Shown one piece after another: positions 24,938 through 33,151 of a DNA stretch of 64,000 nt. The notes beneath the pieces were generated by a model. That model was not told the DNA's origin. It ran no database searches and saw only the letters and a program-made list of their open reading frames with translations. The stretch lies in NCBI GenBank assembly GCA_026982335.1, contig JALSHH010000044.1, positions 64,085 through 128,084 on the forward strand, read 5' to 3'. Origin of the DNA: Phycisphaerales bacterium (lineage in GTDB: Bacteria > Planctomycetota > Phycisphaerae > Phycisphaerales > UBA1924). The translations under genes and the position numbers were made by a program. Position 1 is the stretch's first letter; each line of letters starts with the position of its first letter.

Positions 24938-24943
24938 TAGAAT
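24938..24943 (+). promoter_or_regulatory. Leaderless-type -10 element TAGAAT (ALDH operon)
   Basis: TAGAAT ends 6 nt before the ALDH ATG at 24950, and the spacer GGGGGC leaves no separate leader, so transcription would begin at or next to the A of ATG. Confidence 0.45.
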
Positions 24944-24949
24944 GGGGGC

Positions 24950-26455
24950 ATGAGCATTGTGAGCAAACCATCCGCTTCAAAGATTGAAGCACCGAAAAGA
25001 CTTGATCTGCGGGCAGCAATCGGGGGCGGGATCTTTGAATATGCCCCAGCGCCCGAATCTGTCCGTCCGGAGATCGCCGATCAATATGGATTATTTATCG
25101 GAGGTGAGTTTATCGAACCGATTTCCGGCAATCACTTCGCAAGTATGAACCCGGCTACTGAGGATACGCTTGCGATGGTGGCGGATGCTTCGTCTGCCGA
25201 TGTTGATCGAGCAGTGCAGGCTGCTCGCGATGCCCTGCCGGCATGGGCAGGATTGAGCGGCAAGAATCGGGGAAAATATATGTACCGCATCGCGCGAAGA
25301 ATGCAAGAACGCGCCCGTGAACTGGCGGTGCTCGAAACACTCGATGGCGGCAAGCCAATCAAAGAATCACGCGATGTCGATGTGCCATTGGCAGCAGCCC
25401 ATTTTTTCTATCACGCAGGTTGGGCAGATAAACTCAAGTATGCCTTGCCCGGGCGCGATCCCAAACCTGTCGGTGTGTGCGGGCAGATTATTCCATGGAA
25501 TTTCCCGTTGATGATGCTCTCGTGGAAAATCGCCCCCGCCTTGGCGTGTGGGAATACGGTGGTGCTCAAACCCGCCGAGACGACTTCGCTCACAGCATTG
25601 CGGTTTGCACAGATTTGTCAAGAGATCGGGCTGCCAAAGGGTGTGGTGAACATCGTCACGGGCGCAGGCGAAACGGGCAAGGCGATGGTTGAGCACCGCG
25701 GCATTGACAAAATTGCCTTCACGGGCTCAACCGTGGTCGGCAAGGCGATCGCCAAGACGGTGGCTTCGACGAAAAAGAAACTCACGCTCGAACTCGGAGG
25801 CAAAAGCGCGAACATCATCTTCGAGGATGCTTCGCTCGATCAGGCGATCGAGGGGATTATCGAGGGTATCTACTTCAACCAGGGGCATGTGTGCTGCGCC
25901 GGATCGAGGCTGTTTGTGCAGGAGTCCATTCTCGATCGGGTGGTGGACAAACTGACCGATCGGATGAGCACGCTTCGGGTTGGTGATCCGATGGATAAGA
26001 ACACCGATGTGGGCGCGATCAACTCGAAAGAGCAACTCGACACGATCGAACGATTCTTGGCGACCGGTGAAAATGAAGGTGCGACGAAGCATGATGTATG
26101 CCCATCGACACTGCCCGAGAAGGGATATTGGTGCAAACCTTGTTTTTATACGGGGGTGCAGCCGAGCCACACGATCGCGCGAGAGGAAATCTTTGGTCCG
26201 GTCTTGGCGGTGTTGAGTTTCCGCACGCCAGATGAGGCGATTTCACGGGCGAATAACTCGCCGTATGGGTTGGCTGCCGGTGTGTGGACGGATAAGGGGT
26301 CGAAGATTTTCGATGTCGCCAAAAAACTCGACGCGGGGATTGTCTGGCTCAACACCTACAACAAATTCGATCCCACGAGTCCGTTTGGCGGGTATAAAGA
26401 ATCCGGATTCGGGCGCGAAGGCGGACGACACGGATTGCTGGCCTATTGCCAGTAA
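24950..26455 (+). CDS. NAD(P)+-dependent aldehyde dehydrogenase, catalytic half of an ALDH16-like locus
   Basis: The 501-residue enzyme oxidises an aldehyde to the acid. It has the cofactor and oxyanion Asn in IIPWNFPLMM, the FTGSTVVGK loop, the general base Glu in LELGGKSAN and the nucleophile Cys in GHVCCAGSR (Cys315/316). The C-terminal SPFGGYKESGFGREGG is the usual tetramer contact. The substrate is unknown. Three genes run head-to-tail: this one, a GNAT acetyltransferase, and a 282-residue ALDH-like protein without catalytic Cys. In ALDH16 proteins such a truncated domain is fused to the C-terminus of the catalytic domain, so the locus looks like a split ALDH16. Confidence 0.95.
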   Translation: MSIVSKPSASKIEAPKRLDLRAAIGGGIFEYAPAPESVRPEIADQYGLFIGGEFIEPISGNHFASMNPATEDTLAMVADASSADVDRAVQAARDALPAWAGLSGKNRGKYMYRIARRMQERARELAVLETLDGGKPIKESRDVDVPLAAAHFFYHAGWADKLKYALPGRDPKPVGVCGQIIPWNFPLMMLSWKIAPALACGNTVVLKPAETTSLTALRFAQICQEIGLPKGVVNIVTGAGETGKAMVEHRGIDKIAFTGSTVVGKAIAKTVASTKKKLTLELGGKSANIIFEDASLDQAIEGIIEGIYFNQGHVCCAGSRLFVQESILDRVVDKLTDRMSTLRVGDPMDKNTDVGAINSKEQLDTIERFLATGENEGATKHDVCPSTLPEKGYWCKPCFYTGVQPSHTIAREEIFGPVLAVLSFRTPDEAISRANNSPYGLAAGVWTDKGSKIFDVAKKLDAGIVWLNTYNKFDPTSPFGGYKESGFGREGGRHGLLAYCQ

Positions 26456-26484
26456 ATCAGTAAAAATCATATCAGGGGTACACC

Positions 26485-26985
26485 ATGACAACACAGACAG
26501 GCATCCATTCATTCGATATCCGCGACCTGACCGCTGAAGATAAGACCTGGGTCCAGCGAGTGCTGATTCAATATTGGGGTTCGACAGTACAAATCACCCG
26601 TGGACAACGGCTCCAAGCCGATGAGTTGCCTGGAATTGTCGCGGTACGCGACGGGTCCGAAGTCGGGCTCTTGACTTATCACATCACGAACGATGCGTGC
26701 GAAATCATCACACACAACTCGATGGCCGGTCACGGCGGAATCGGATCGTGCCTGCTCGATGCCGTGCGCGACAAGGCGCGTGCGCTCGAGTGCAAACGGC
26801 TTTGGCTCATTACAACCAACGACAACACACCTGCATTGCGGTTTTATCAACGCCGAGGGTTTGATTTGGTCGCGTTGTATCGTGATGCGGTGACGGAATC
26901 TCGAAAAATGAAACCTGAAATTCCCAATGCTGGATTTGACGGAATCGCGATTCGGCATGAACTCGAAATGGAATACTTGCTCTGA
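26485..26985 (+). CDS. GNAT family N-acetyltransferase
   Basis: The 166-residue protein has the GNAT acetyl-CoA signature: hydrophobic strand VAVRDGSEVGLLTYH, the P-loop-like HGGIGSCLLDAVRDKA (motif A) and a C-terminal FYQRRGFDLVALY (motif B). The acceptor is unknown. AGGGG lies 6 nt before the ATG. It sits between the catalytic ALDH gene and the pseudo-ALDH gene, with 29 and 27 nt gaps, so all three are likely co-transcribed and perhaps act on one substrate or on each other. Confidence 0.88.
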   Translation: MTTQTGIHSFDIRDLTAEDKTWVQRVLIQYWGSTVQITRGQRLQADELPGIVAVRDGSEVGLLTYHITNDACEIITHNSMAGHGGIGSCLLDAVRDKARALECKRLWLITTNDNTPALRFYQRRGFDLVALYRDAVTESRKMKPEIPNAGFDGIAIRHELEMEYLL

Positions 26986-27012
26986 AACGCGTCGACTGAA
27001 AACGAGAAACTT

Positions 27013-27861
27013 ATGAGTGAACGAATCCCCATCATCAAGACCTACAAACTCGCCATCGGCGGCAAGTTTCCACGCACCGAATCCGGACGAACGATCGAAG
27101 TCCATGACAGCGCACAAAATCTGATTGCCCATGTGTGCCGGGCATCGCGCAAGGATGTGCGCAATGCTGTCGAGGCAGCGAGCAAGGTGCAAGGCACCTG
27201 GGCCAATGCGACAGCCTACCTCCGAGGGCAAGTGCTCTATCGACTTGCCGAGATGATGGAAGGCAAGCGATTGGAACTCGCCCATGCGATCGGTGCCGGT
27301 GGAGAGCGAGAGGTCGATGCCGCAATTGACCGAGTGATCCACTTTGCCGGGTGGACAGACAAATATCCTCAGGTCATGGGCGGAACGAACCCCGTCGCGG
27401 GACCTTACCACAACTTTACGATCCCGTTTGCAATGGGGACAGTGGGCGTGATTGCCCCCGATGAGCCTGCCTTGTTAGGTTTGGTGTCGCTGATGGTCCC
27501 GATCATTGCTGCGGGCAATGCGTGTGTCGTGCTTGCCAGCGAGAAAAACCCGGTGCCTACGATGATTTTGAGCGAAGCAATCGCAACGAGTGATCTGCCC
27601 GGCGGAGTCGTCAACCTGCTCAGTGGATACCGCGATGAGCTCGTCGAGCATTTCAGTTTGCATCGCGAATTGATCGGAATTCATGCCAGTGGCGTCAGCG
27701 AGGCGCATCGCACGCTGCTGCGATTGGGATCGGCAGACAATCTCAAACGAGTGACAATCCACGAAGATATTGATTTCTTTGACGATGCCCAGTGCGAAGG
27801 GCCGGGATGGATGGATCCGTTTGTGGAGTTCAAGACAATCTGGCACCCCAGCGCGGTGTGA
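27013..27861 (+). CDS. Pseudo-aldehyde dehydrogenase domain (ALDH16 C-terminal-like)
   Basis: The 282-residue protein is ALDH-like over the cofactor-domain half (TYKLAIGGKFPRTESGRTIEV, KFAGWTDK-like VIHFAGWTDKYPQVMG) but has no catalytic Cys or Glu motif and stops where the catalytic domain would start. Its size and form match the non-catalytic C-terminal domain of ALDH16 (about 250-280 residues after a ~500-residue ALDH). With the neighbour of 501 residues the pair totals 783, close to the length of fused ALDH16 proteins. A structural or regulatory partner is likely. A decayed ordinary ALDH is less likely, since the frame is intact and bounded by good start and stop. Confidence 0.85.
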   Translation: MSERIPIIKTYKLAIGGKFPRTESGRTIEVHDSAQNLIAHVCRASRKDVRNAVEAASKVQGTWANATAYLRGQVLYRLAEMMEGKRLELAHAIGAGGEREVDAAIDRVIHFAGWTDKYPQVMGGTNPVAGPYHNFTIPFAMGTVGVIAPDEPALLGLVSLMVPIIAAGNACVVLASEKNPVPTMILSEAIATSDLPGGVVNLLSGYRDELVEHFSLHRELIGIHASGVSEAHRTLLRLGSADNLKRVTIHEDIDFFDDAQCEGPGWMDPFVEFKTIWHPSAV

Positions 27862-27866
27862 GCCTT

Positions 27867-28562
27867 TTAGGTGGATGTCATCATCGACCCAGTCTTGAGG
27901 GCTTCGTCCATGATAATGCGGGGTTGGATGCGCTCAACTTGTTCTCGCCAGTGGATTTCAAGTGAGCCATCAAAAAGCTTAGCAATCGAATGAAGCTGGC
28001 GTTCGATGGCATCGCGGGCTTGGGATTCGTAGCGCTCGTCGTTTTTCTCAAACAACTCGGCAGCTTGTGTCTGGGCGGTTTTCATCAAAAGTGATTGACG
28101 CTCAGCATTCATATTGATGACATCGACGAGCCCAAGGACGCGTCCTTGCTGAATGTCATAGGGTTCGACATCCATCAGGCGCAACGAGCCAACGATTGGG
28201 GGCAAGGTGATGCGAAAATGACCATCGCCGAGGTCTTCAATATCGGCGTCGGTGATGGCGCTGAGCTCGACAGCGTACTGCTTCTCGAACTGGAAGATCA
28301 TGGCAATTTTGGCTTGGCTGAGCAGAATCGGAGGCAGCCAGTTCCACCCACTCGTCGCAGTGGCGATCTCTTTGGCGTGAACTTCGAGTCCGACAAGTTT
28401 ACCCACAGCTCGGACGCGCTCGGTGAGCATACGAAGTGAGATTTTGTCGACTCCTCCCCCTTGGCGCCCGCGCTTGAGCGACGAGACAAGGAAGGAAACA
28501 ACCCCGGCACCGATGACGGCTGCGAAAAACAATGCAATGGCCAAAAGAATAAAATCACTCAT
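27867..28562 (-). CDS. DUF4230 family membrane-anchored protein
   Basis: The 231-residue protein has one N-terminal transmembrane segment (DFILLAIALFFAAVIGAGVVSFLV) and a DUF4230-type soluble domain: LRMLTERVRAVGKLVGLEV near residues 43-60 and later ITDADIEDLGDGHFRITLPP. Members of this family are of unknown function. The start is the ATG at 28562, twelve codons inside the longest possible frame. The stop lies 5 bp from the stop of the pseudo-ALDH gene, so the two converge with no room for a separate terminator. The next minus-strand gene upstream (28629) begins after a 66-bp gap. Confidence 0.75.
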   Translation of the reverse strand: MSDFILLAIALFFAAVIGAGVVSFLVSSLKRGRQGGGVDKISLRMLTERVRAVGKLVGLEVHAKEIATATSGWNWLPPILLSQAKIAMIFQFEKQYAVELSAITDADIEDLGDGHFRITLPPIVGSLRLMDVEPYDIQQGRVLGLVDVINMNAERQSLLMKTAQTQAAELFEKNDERYESQARDAIERQLHSIAKLFDGSLEIHWREQVERIQPRIIMDEALKTGSMMTST

Positions 28563-28628
28563 ACTCGATTGTTGGCAGGCGGATCGTGCCCATTTCAACC
28601 ACGGGCTCTTTTGGCGTAAAATCGACGA

Positions 28629-29312
28629 TCAGGCGGCCTTTTTGCCTGTTTTTTCGGGCTCTTCTTCAGGAATGGCAATTTCATATGAACGGATCAGGAA
28701 GTGCCCACCGATCGAGAAGAGGACGCCGAGAATCACCCCCCCCAGGAGAATCAGGATCATGCGGATTGGACTTGGCTCACCCGAGGCATCGGCGACTGTG
28801 GGCATACCTTTGAATTTCATCCAACCCAAAGCCGCCATCACTGGGGCGAAGAAGAGAATACTTCGCAGGGCCAGCGACCATGAGCGTGTGTCTCGGCGGT
28901 ACACATCGAGCGTCGCCAAGAAACTCAACACGCCGATGGCGCCGAATCGGAACAGGAGTGTGCGATTGATCCACGGGCCGATCTGAGGGTCATCGCCAAC
29001 AACTGCCCGTGCATCGACATGAATCCCGAAGACGGCCCCGACGAGGATGGTTCCGATGAGGCAAGCAACAGCCATGGGAAAAGCCTTCCCAACCCAAATC
29101 TTGCCCAGTGAAGCCAGGATCGTCATCAGACACCCGAGCAAAAGAATTGCCTCAAACCCGAACATACCCCATGCGAATCCGCCAAATTTCCCAAAGGCCA
29201 TCCAAATCCAAGGAAGCGTAGAAACAACGACCAGAACGCAAACGATCAATGTCGCCGAGCGCAACGGCACAGAAGAAGCATTCTTCAAACTAGACTGGTC
29301 ATGTATACTCAT
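28629..29312 (-). CDS. Polytopic membrane protein of unknown function
   Basis: This 227-residue protein has about six hydrophobic segments (for example LIVCVLVVVSTLPWIWMAF, EAILLLGCLMTILASLG, AVACLIGTILVGAVFGI, LLFRFGAIGVLSFLATL, ILFFAPVMAALGWM and MILILLGGVILGVLFSIGGHFLI). An EEEPEKTGKKAA tail follows. No family motif is obvious to me. The ATG at 29312 is used rather than a TTG one codon upstream. It probably shares a transcript with the DUF4230 gene downstream; divergent fliD begins 404 bp away. Confidence 0.75.
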   Translation of the reverse strand: MSIHDQSSLKNASSVPLRSATLIVCVLVVVSTLPWIWMAFGKFGGFAWGMFGFEAILLLGCLMTILASLGKIWVGKAFPMAVACLIGTILVGAVFGIHVDARAVVGDDPQIGPWINRTLLFRFGAIGVLSFLATLDVYRRDTRSWSLALRSILFFAPVMAALGWMKFKGMPTVADASGEPSPIRMILILLGGVILGVLFSIGGHFLIRSYEIAIPEEEPEKTGKKAA

Positions 29313-29716
29313 CAATGTATCCCAATCAAGAGAGTATGCCTCACTGCGTACGATCCACGCTGGGGAGTAATCGGCACCATGGAATGATTTGTGTGATGAT
29401 TTGTAGGCATGAGGTGGATATTAGCAGACCAACCGTGTGAATCAGGTACTTGATTTGTGTGTCGGCAATTTTTGCGCAATGACAAGGCAAATCCTTATCG
29501 GTCGGGCGCACAACACAACTTCTCTTCCCTCAACCCAAACCATAGCGACCATAGTTATCGATTCGGTGAATCTCAGTCGAGAATGCCCCGCTTCTTACCC
29601 GATAGAAACGATGGCATGAATTTTTCTGGGCATGGGCCCGGGGGTGGGCTGGCGACAAGCAATCGCCCCCAAAGAAACTTATTCAGTTGAGAGCACTGCT
29701 CAAAAGGAGTTGAGCT
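29313..29716. other. 404-bp intergenic region upstream of fliD
   Basis: I see no convincing gene here. It holds three copies of TGATTTGTG or a close variant (29385, 29397, 29451), and GGCGA/TCGCC that could pair near 29652-29668. AAGGAG lies 8 nt before fliD. I could not fit a sigma-28 or sigma-54 promoter to consensus. Confidence 0.6.
29385..29461. repeat. TGATTTGTG direct repeats in the fliD upstream region
   Basis: Copies lie at 29385-29395 (TGATTTGTGTG), 29397-29406 (TGATTTGTAG) and 29451-29461 (TGATTTGTGTG). They could be operator half-sites for fliD or the divergent membrane gene; this is speculative. Confidence 0.35.
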
Positions 29717-32596
29717 ATGGGTGGCATCACCACAGGCGTTGGAATATTCTCAGGAATTGACTCGGCATCGCTGATCGATCAGCTGATCTCGGTCCAATCA
29801 CGCCCCAAGGTTCTTGCCCAACAACGGGTCATCCAACTCAAATCACAGCAATCCGCCTTCTTGGATATCAACTCCAGGCTCAACAACTTCAAAACCGCAG
29901 CAGCATCTTTTCGAATCAACAACATCTTTGCATCGCGAAGTGTTGCATCAAGTAATGAATCCGTACTCACCGCAACAGCCAACTCTGCAGCAGTCCCGGG
30001 AAGTTACAACTTCATCGTCGATCGATTGGTCTCAACTCAACAGATGCTCACACGCGGATTCGCCGATCTTGATTCCTCAGCCATTGGGCTTTCGTCACTC
30101 TCTTTTGAATCCGATGCTGCACGACTCGACAAGAACACCGCTTTGGCGGATCTCAACGATGGCAATGGAATCACACGAGGAGTTATCACTGTCAATGGTA
30201 CCGAGGTTGATCTCTCGCGTGCCGGAACCGTGCAGGAAGTACTTGACGCAATCTCATCGGTCCCGAGTGTTACTGCCCGAGTCGAAAACGACAACTTCGT
30301 TATCAGCAGCACCGGCACCTTGAGTATCTCGGAAGAATCTGGAGCAGGTATCCTTGCATCGCTCGGGCTCGATCCCAACAACATCAGTGGAGGCACGCTC
30401 ACCGGTACTTCCGTTTTCAGTATGAATGCCAACACTTCGCTCCAATCACTCAATGATGGGCGAGGAGTTGCCATTCGCCAAGCATCCGGACAAGGCATTC
30501 AGGATTTTACCATCACCATCGATATCGACGGCGATGGAGTTGGAGTCGGTACTGATGACATCGTCGTCGATATCCGCATCGGCGAGATCGAAGGACCACT
30601 TACTGATGAAAACGGCGACCCAATCCTCGACGATGATGGAGATCCCGTCATCGGAATCGTAAGTGGAGCAGTTTCAACTGTCGGAGGCGTCATTGATCGC
30701 TTGAATACACAACTGAGCGAAGCAGGATTCCCCGAGTTCACCGCATCAATCAATGCCACAACCGGGGGGATCGATATCATCGATTCATCCGGACGCAATT
30801 TCGATATCACCAACTTCTCCAACAGTACCGGCATCGTCACAACCGCTCAAGACCTCGGACTCGCAGGCAGCTACACCGGAGGCACCGCCAATGGATCGCG
30901 CATCCTCGCAGGAATGAACACCAAACTTGTCTCAAGCCTCAACGGAGGAACCGGTCTGGGCACAACCGATGGAATACTCAACTTCGTAACACAAGACGGA
31001 GTCAGCGCCTTCACGAGCGATATCAGCGGACTCGGTGACATCAATGATATTATCAACAAGATCAATGCCGATTCGAACGGCGCGGTAACCGCTTCGGTCA
31101 ATGACAATGGTACTGGCATTCAAATCGTTGATAACACCGTCGGAAGTACGACCTTGAGCATCACTGGAACCGGAGGAAGTGACACCGCGGCAATTCTAGG
31201 GATTTCAGGATCATTCGCGGATGGGATTGCTACGGGATCGAATCTGCAACTGGCCTACATCGGCTCAGGTTCACTTCTTGACGAACTTAATAATGGCGAG
31301 GGAATCGGCACTGGAACATTTGAAATCGTCGACGCCAATGGTATTCGCGCAGAAATCACCATCAGCAACTCCGATAACACCATCGCCGATCTGCTCAAAA
31401 AAATCAACAACGCATCGCCTTCACTTGAAATCAATGCACGGATTAACGACAATGGCGATGGCATCACCATTGAAGACACAAGCGGGGCCGGTACAACAAT
31501 TTCCATTGCTGATGTTTCGGGATCTGTCGCAACCAAGCTCGGAATTGAGGGTGAGGCGACTGGTTCGGGCGCAGATAACTTCATCACAGGCTCATTTGAA
31601 AAGATCATTGACTTTGACGCCGACGCCACGCTTGAAGATGTCCGCAACGCGATCAATGCCGCCAATGTTGGGGTAAGCGCCTCGGTAATCAATACCGGAG
31701 TTGGATCAGCACCATTCAGGCTTAACCTTACCAGTGAGCGATCTGGTGAAGATGGACGATTCTTGATCAACACCAACGGGTTCGATCTCGGACTCACCGT
31801 ACTCGACGAAGGTAACGATGCTCGTGTATTCTTTGGATCTGACAACCCTGCCACTGCAGTATTCTTGACGAGCTCGACCAACCAGCTCGATGGTATTATC
31901 CAAGGCGTCACCATTGATCTACTCTCGAGCGCAGAAGACCCCGTTGAAGTCTCGGTAACGACAGATACTGCCGAAATTGAATCCAAAATCAGTGACTTCG
32001 TCGCATCATTCAACAATGTCATCGAGGGGATTGATTTCCAAACACGCTACGATGAAGAAACCGAAGAGCGCGGAATTCTTCTTGGTGATGGAACGCTTTT
32101 GAACTTGCGCAACTCCATGTATTCGGTTATCCGCCGAGAAAATGACGGATTCACTGATACCTTCAACTCACTAAACGAAGTAGGAATCCGGGTTGGATCA
32201 GGCGGAAAGCTTGAATTCGATGCCGAAGTCTTCCGAGAGGCCTATGCCCAAGACCCCGATGCGGTTGAAAATCTTTTTACCCAACAGACTCTTGACGCAG
32301 ACGACGATGGTGATCCAAACACCATTGATGAACCCTTCTTTACCGAATTGAGCGTGCTCGGCCAGCTTGAAGAATTTGCCAACTCATATGTCACAAGCAT
32401 CGGAGGTGTGCTCCAAAACCGATCCGATGCACTTGATGCGCAAATTAAGCTTCAGGAAGACCGAATCGAAGCAATTCAGCGCGGACTCGACAACAAACGC
32501 ATCGTCCTCCAACGGCAGTTCTTGGCAATGGAACAGGCAATCGGAGCCTTCCAAACCCAAGGATCATCTTTGGCACAACTGGCTTCACTTGGATAA
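29717..32596 (+). CDS. fliD: Flagellar filament cap protein FliD, expanded form
   Basis: FliD forms the cap on the flagellar tip, helping flagellin monomers fold into the filament. The 959-residue product has the FliD N-terminal region (GIFSGIDSASLIDQLISVQSRPK) and a C-terminal half (LDGIIQGVTIDLLSS near residue 723, ending QLASLG). Typical FliD proteins are 450-650 residues. The excess lies between about residues 140 and 650 and contains four repeats resembling flagellin/hook IN motifs: LNDGNGI near 143, LNDGRGV near 240, LNGGTGLG near 404 and LNNGEGIG near 519. AAGGAG is 8 nt before the ATG. fliS follows. No fliC is in the window. Confidence 0.95.
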   Translation: MGGITTGVGIFSGIDSASLIDQLISVQSRPKVLAQQRVIQLKSQQSAFLDINSRLNNFKTAAASFRINNIFASRSVASSNESVLTATANSAAVPGSYNFIVDRLVSTQQMLTRGFADLDSSAIGLSSLSFESDAARLDKNTALADLNDGNGITRGVITVNGTEVDLSRAGTVQEVLDAISSVPSVTARVENDNFVISSTGTLSISEESGAGILASLGLDPNNISGGTLTGTSVFSMNANTSLQSLNDGRGVAIRQASGQGIQDFTITIDIDGDGVGVGTDDIVVDIRIGEIEGPLTDENGDPILDDDGDPVIGIVSGAVSTVGGVIDRLNTQLSEAGFPEFTASINATTGGIDIIDSSGRNFDITNFSNSTGIVTTAQDLGLAGSYTGGTANGSRILAGMNTKLVSSLNGGTGLGTTDGILNFVTQDGVSAFTSDISGLGDINDIINKINADSNGAVTASVNDNGTGIQIVDNTVGSTTLSITGTGGSDTAAILGISGSFADGIATGSNLQLAYIGSGSLLDELNNGEGIGTGTFEIVDANGIRAEITISNSDNTIADLLKKINNASPSLEINARINDNGDGITIEDTSGAGTTISIADVSGSVATKLGIEGEATGSGADNFITGSFEKIIDFDADATLEDVRNAINAANVGVSASVINTGVGSAPFRLNLTSERSGEDGRFLINTNGFDLGLTVLDEGNDARVFFGSDNPATAVFLTSSTNQLDGIIQGVTIDLLSSAEDPVEVSVTTDTAEIESKISDFVASFNNVIEGIDFQTRYDEETEERGILLGDGTLLNLRNSMYSVIRRENDGFTDTFNSLNEVGIRVGSGGKLEFDAEVFREAYAQDPDAVENLFTQQTLDADDDGDPNTIDEPFFTELSVLGQLEEFANSYVTSIGGVLQNRSDALDAQIKLQEDRIEAIQRGLDNKRIVLQRQFLAMEQAIGAFQTQGSSLAQLASLG

Positions 32597-32642
32597 AACA
32601 GGACTCAAGAAAGCATCAGAACGAACCGATACCTCCTCTGCG

Positions 32643-33134
32643 ATGAATGAAAACACCACCGCCAATGCGTATCTGCGAACCAAGGTGATGACTGCGTCGC
32701 CCGAGGAACTTCGGCTGATGCTCCTCGATGGAGCACTCAAATTTGCCAACCAGGCCCGTGTAGGGCTTGAAAAGCAGCATCCTGAGATGATCTATGAAGG
32801 GTTTACCCAATGCAGGGATATCATCCTTGAACTAACCAATACAATCAAAACTGACCCCGCGCCAGAAATTGCCAAAGCGGTCCGTGAACTTTACACCTAT
32901 ATGTATGGCGAACTGGTCAAAGCCAGTATCGAGAAAGATATTGCAACTCTTGATGCCGTCATCGGTTTACTTGAATACGAACGCGAGACTTGGGTCCTGA
33001 CCATGGACCAACTCGCCCGTGAACGCGAATCAGAAATGCTCAACTCGGCTGCACAATCGGCACCCCATACCTCACCACCTGCCCCATCGAGTACTTCGGG
33101 CATGGCCCATCATCCGATCAGCTTCCAGGCCTAA
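32643..33134 (+). CDS. fliS: Flagellin export chaperone FliS
   Basis: FliS is a cytoplasmic chaperone that binds the flagellin C-terminus and stops it polymerising before export. The 163-residue product starts NENTTANAYLRTKVMTASPEELRLMLLDGALKF, the typical FliS N-terminus (Y followed by TASPEEL-LMLYDG), and continues with the helical bundle. The C-terminal 35 residues are a low-complexity Ser/Pro tail longer than usual. I chose the ATG at 32643. It begins 46 nt after the fliD stop and no good ribosome site is seen, so coupling to fliD is possible. holB converges from the other strand. Confidence 0.93.
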   Translation: MNENTTANAYLRTKVMTASPEELRLMLLDGALKFANQARVGLEKQHPEMIYEGFTQCRDIILELTNTIKTDPAPEIAKAVRELYTYMYGELVKASIEKDIATLDAVIGLLEYERETWVLTMDQLARERESEMLNSAAQSAPHTSPPAPSSTSGMAHHPISFQA

Positions 33135-33151
33135 AAGCCCTATCCGAAAAC

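Noticed and set aside
29468-29480. CGGCAATTTTTGC as a sigma-54 promoter
   Set aside because: The GG and GC pairs are 8 nt apart where 10 are required.
29590-29600. CCGATAG upstream of fliD as a sigma-28 -10
   Set aside because: No TAAA-type -35 lies at the required spacing.
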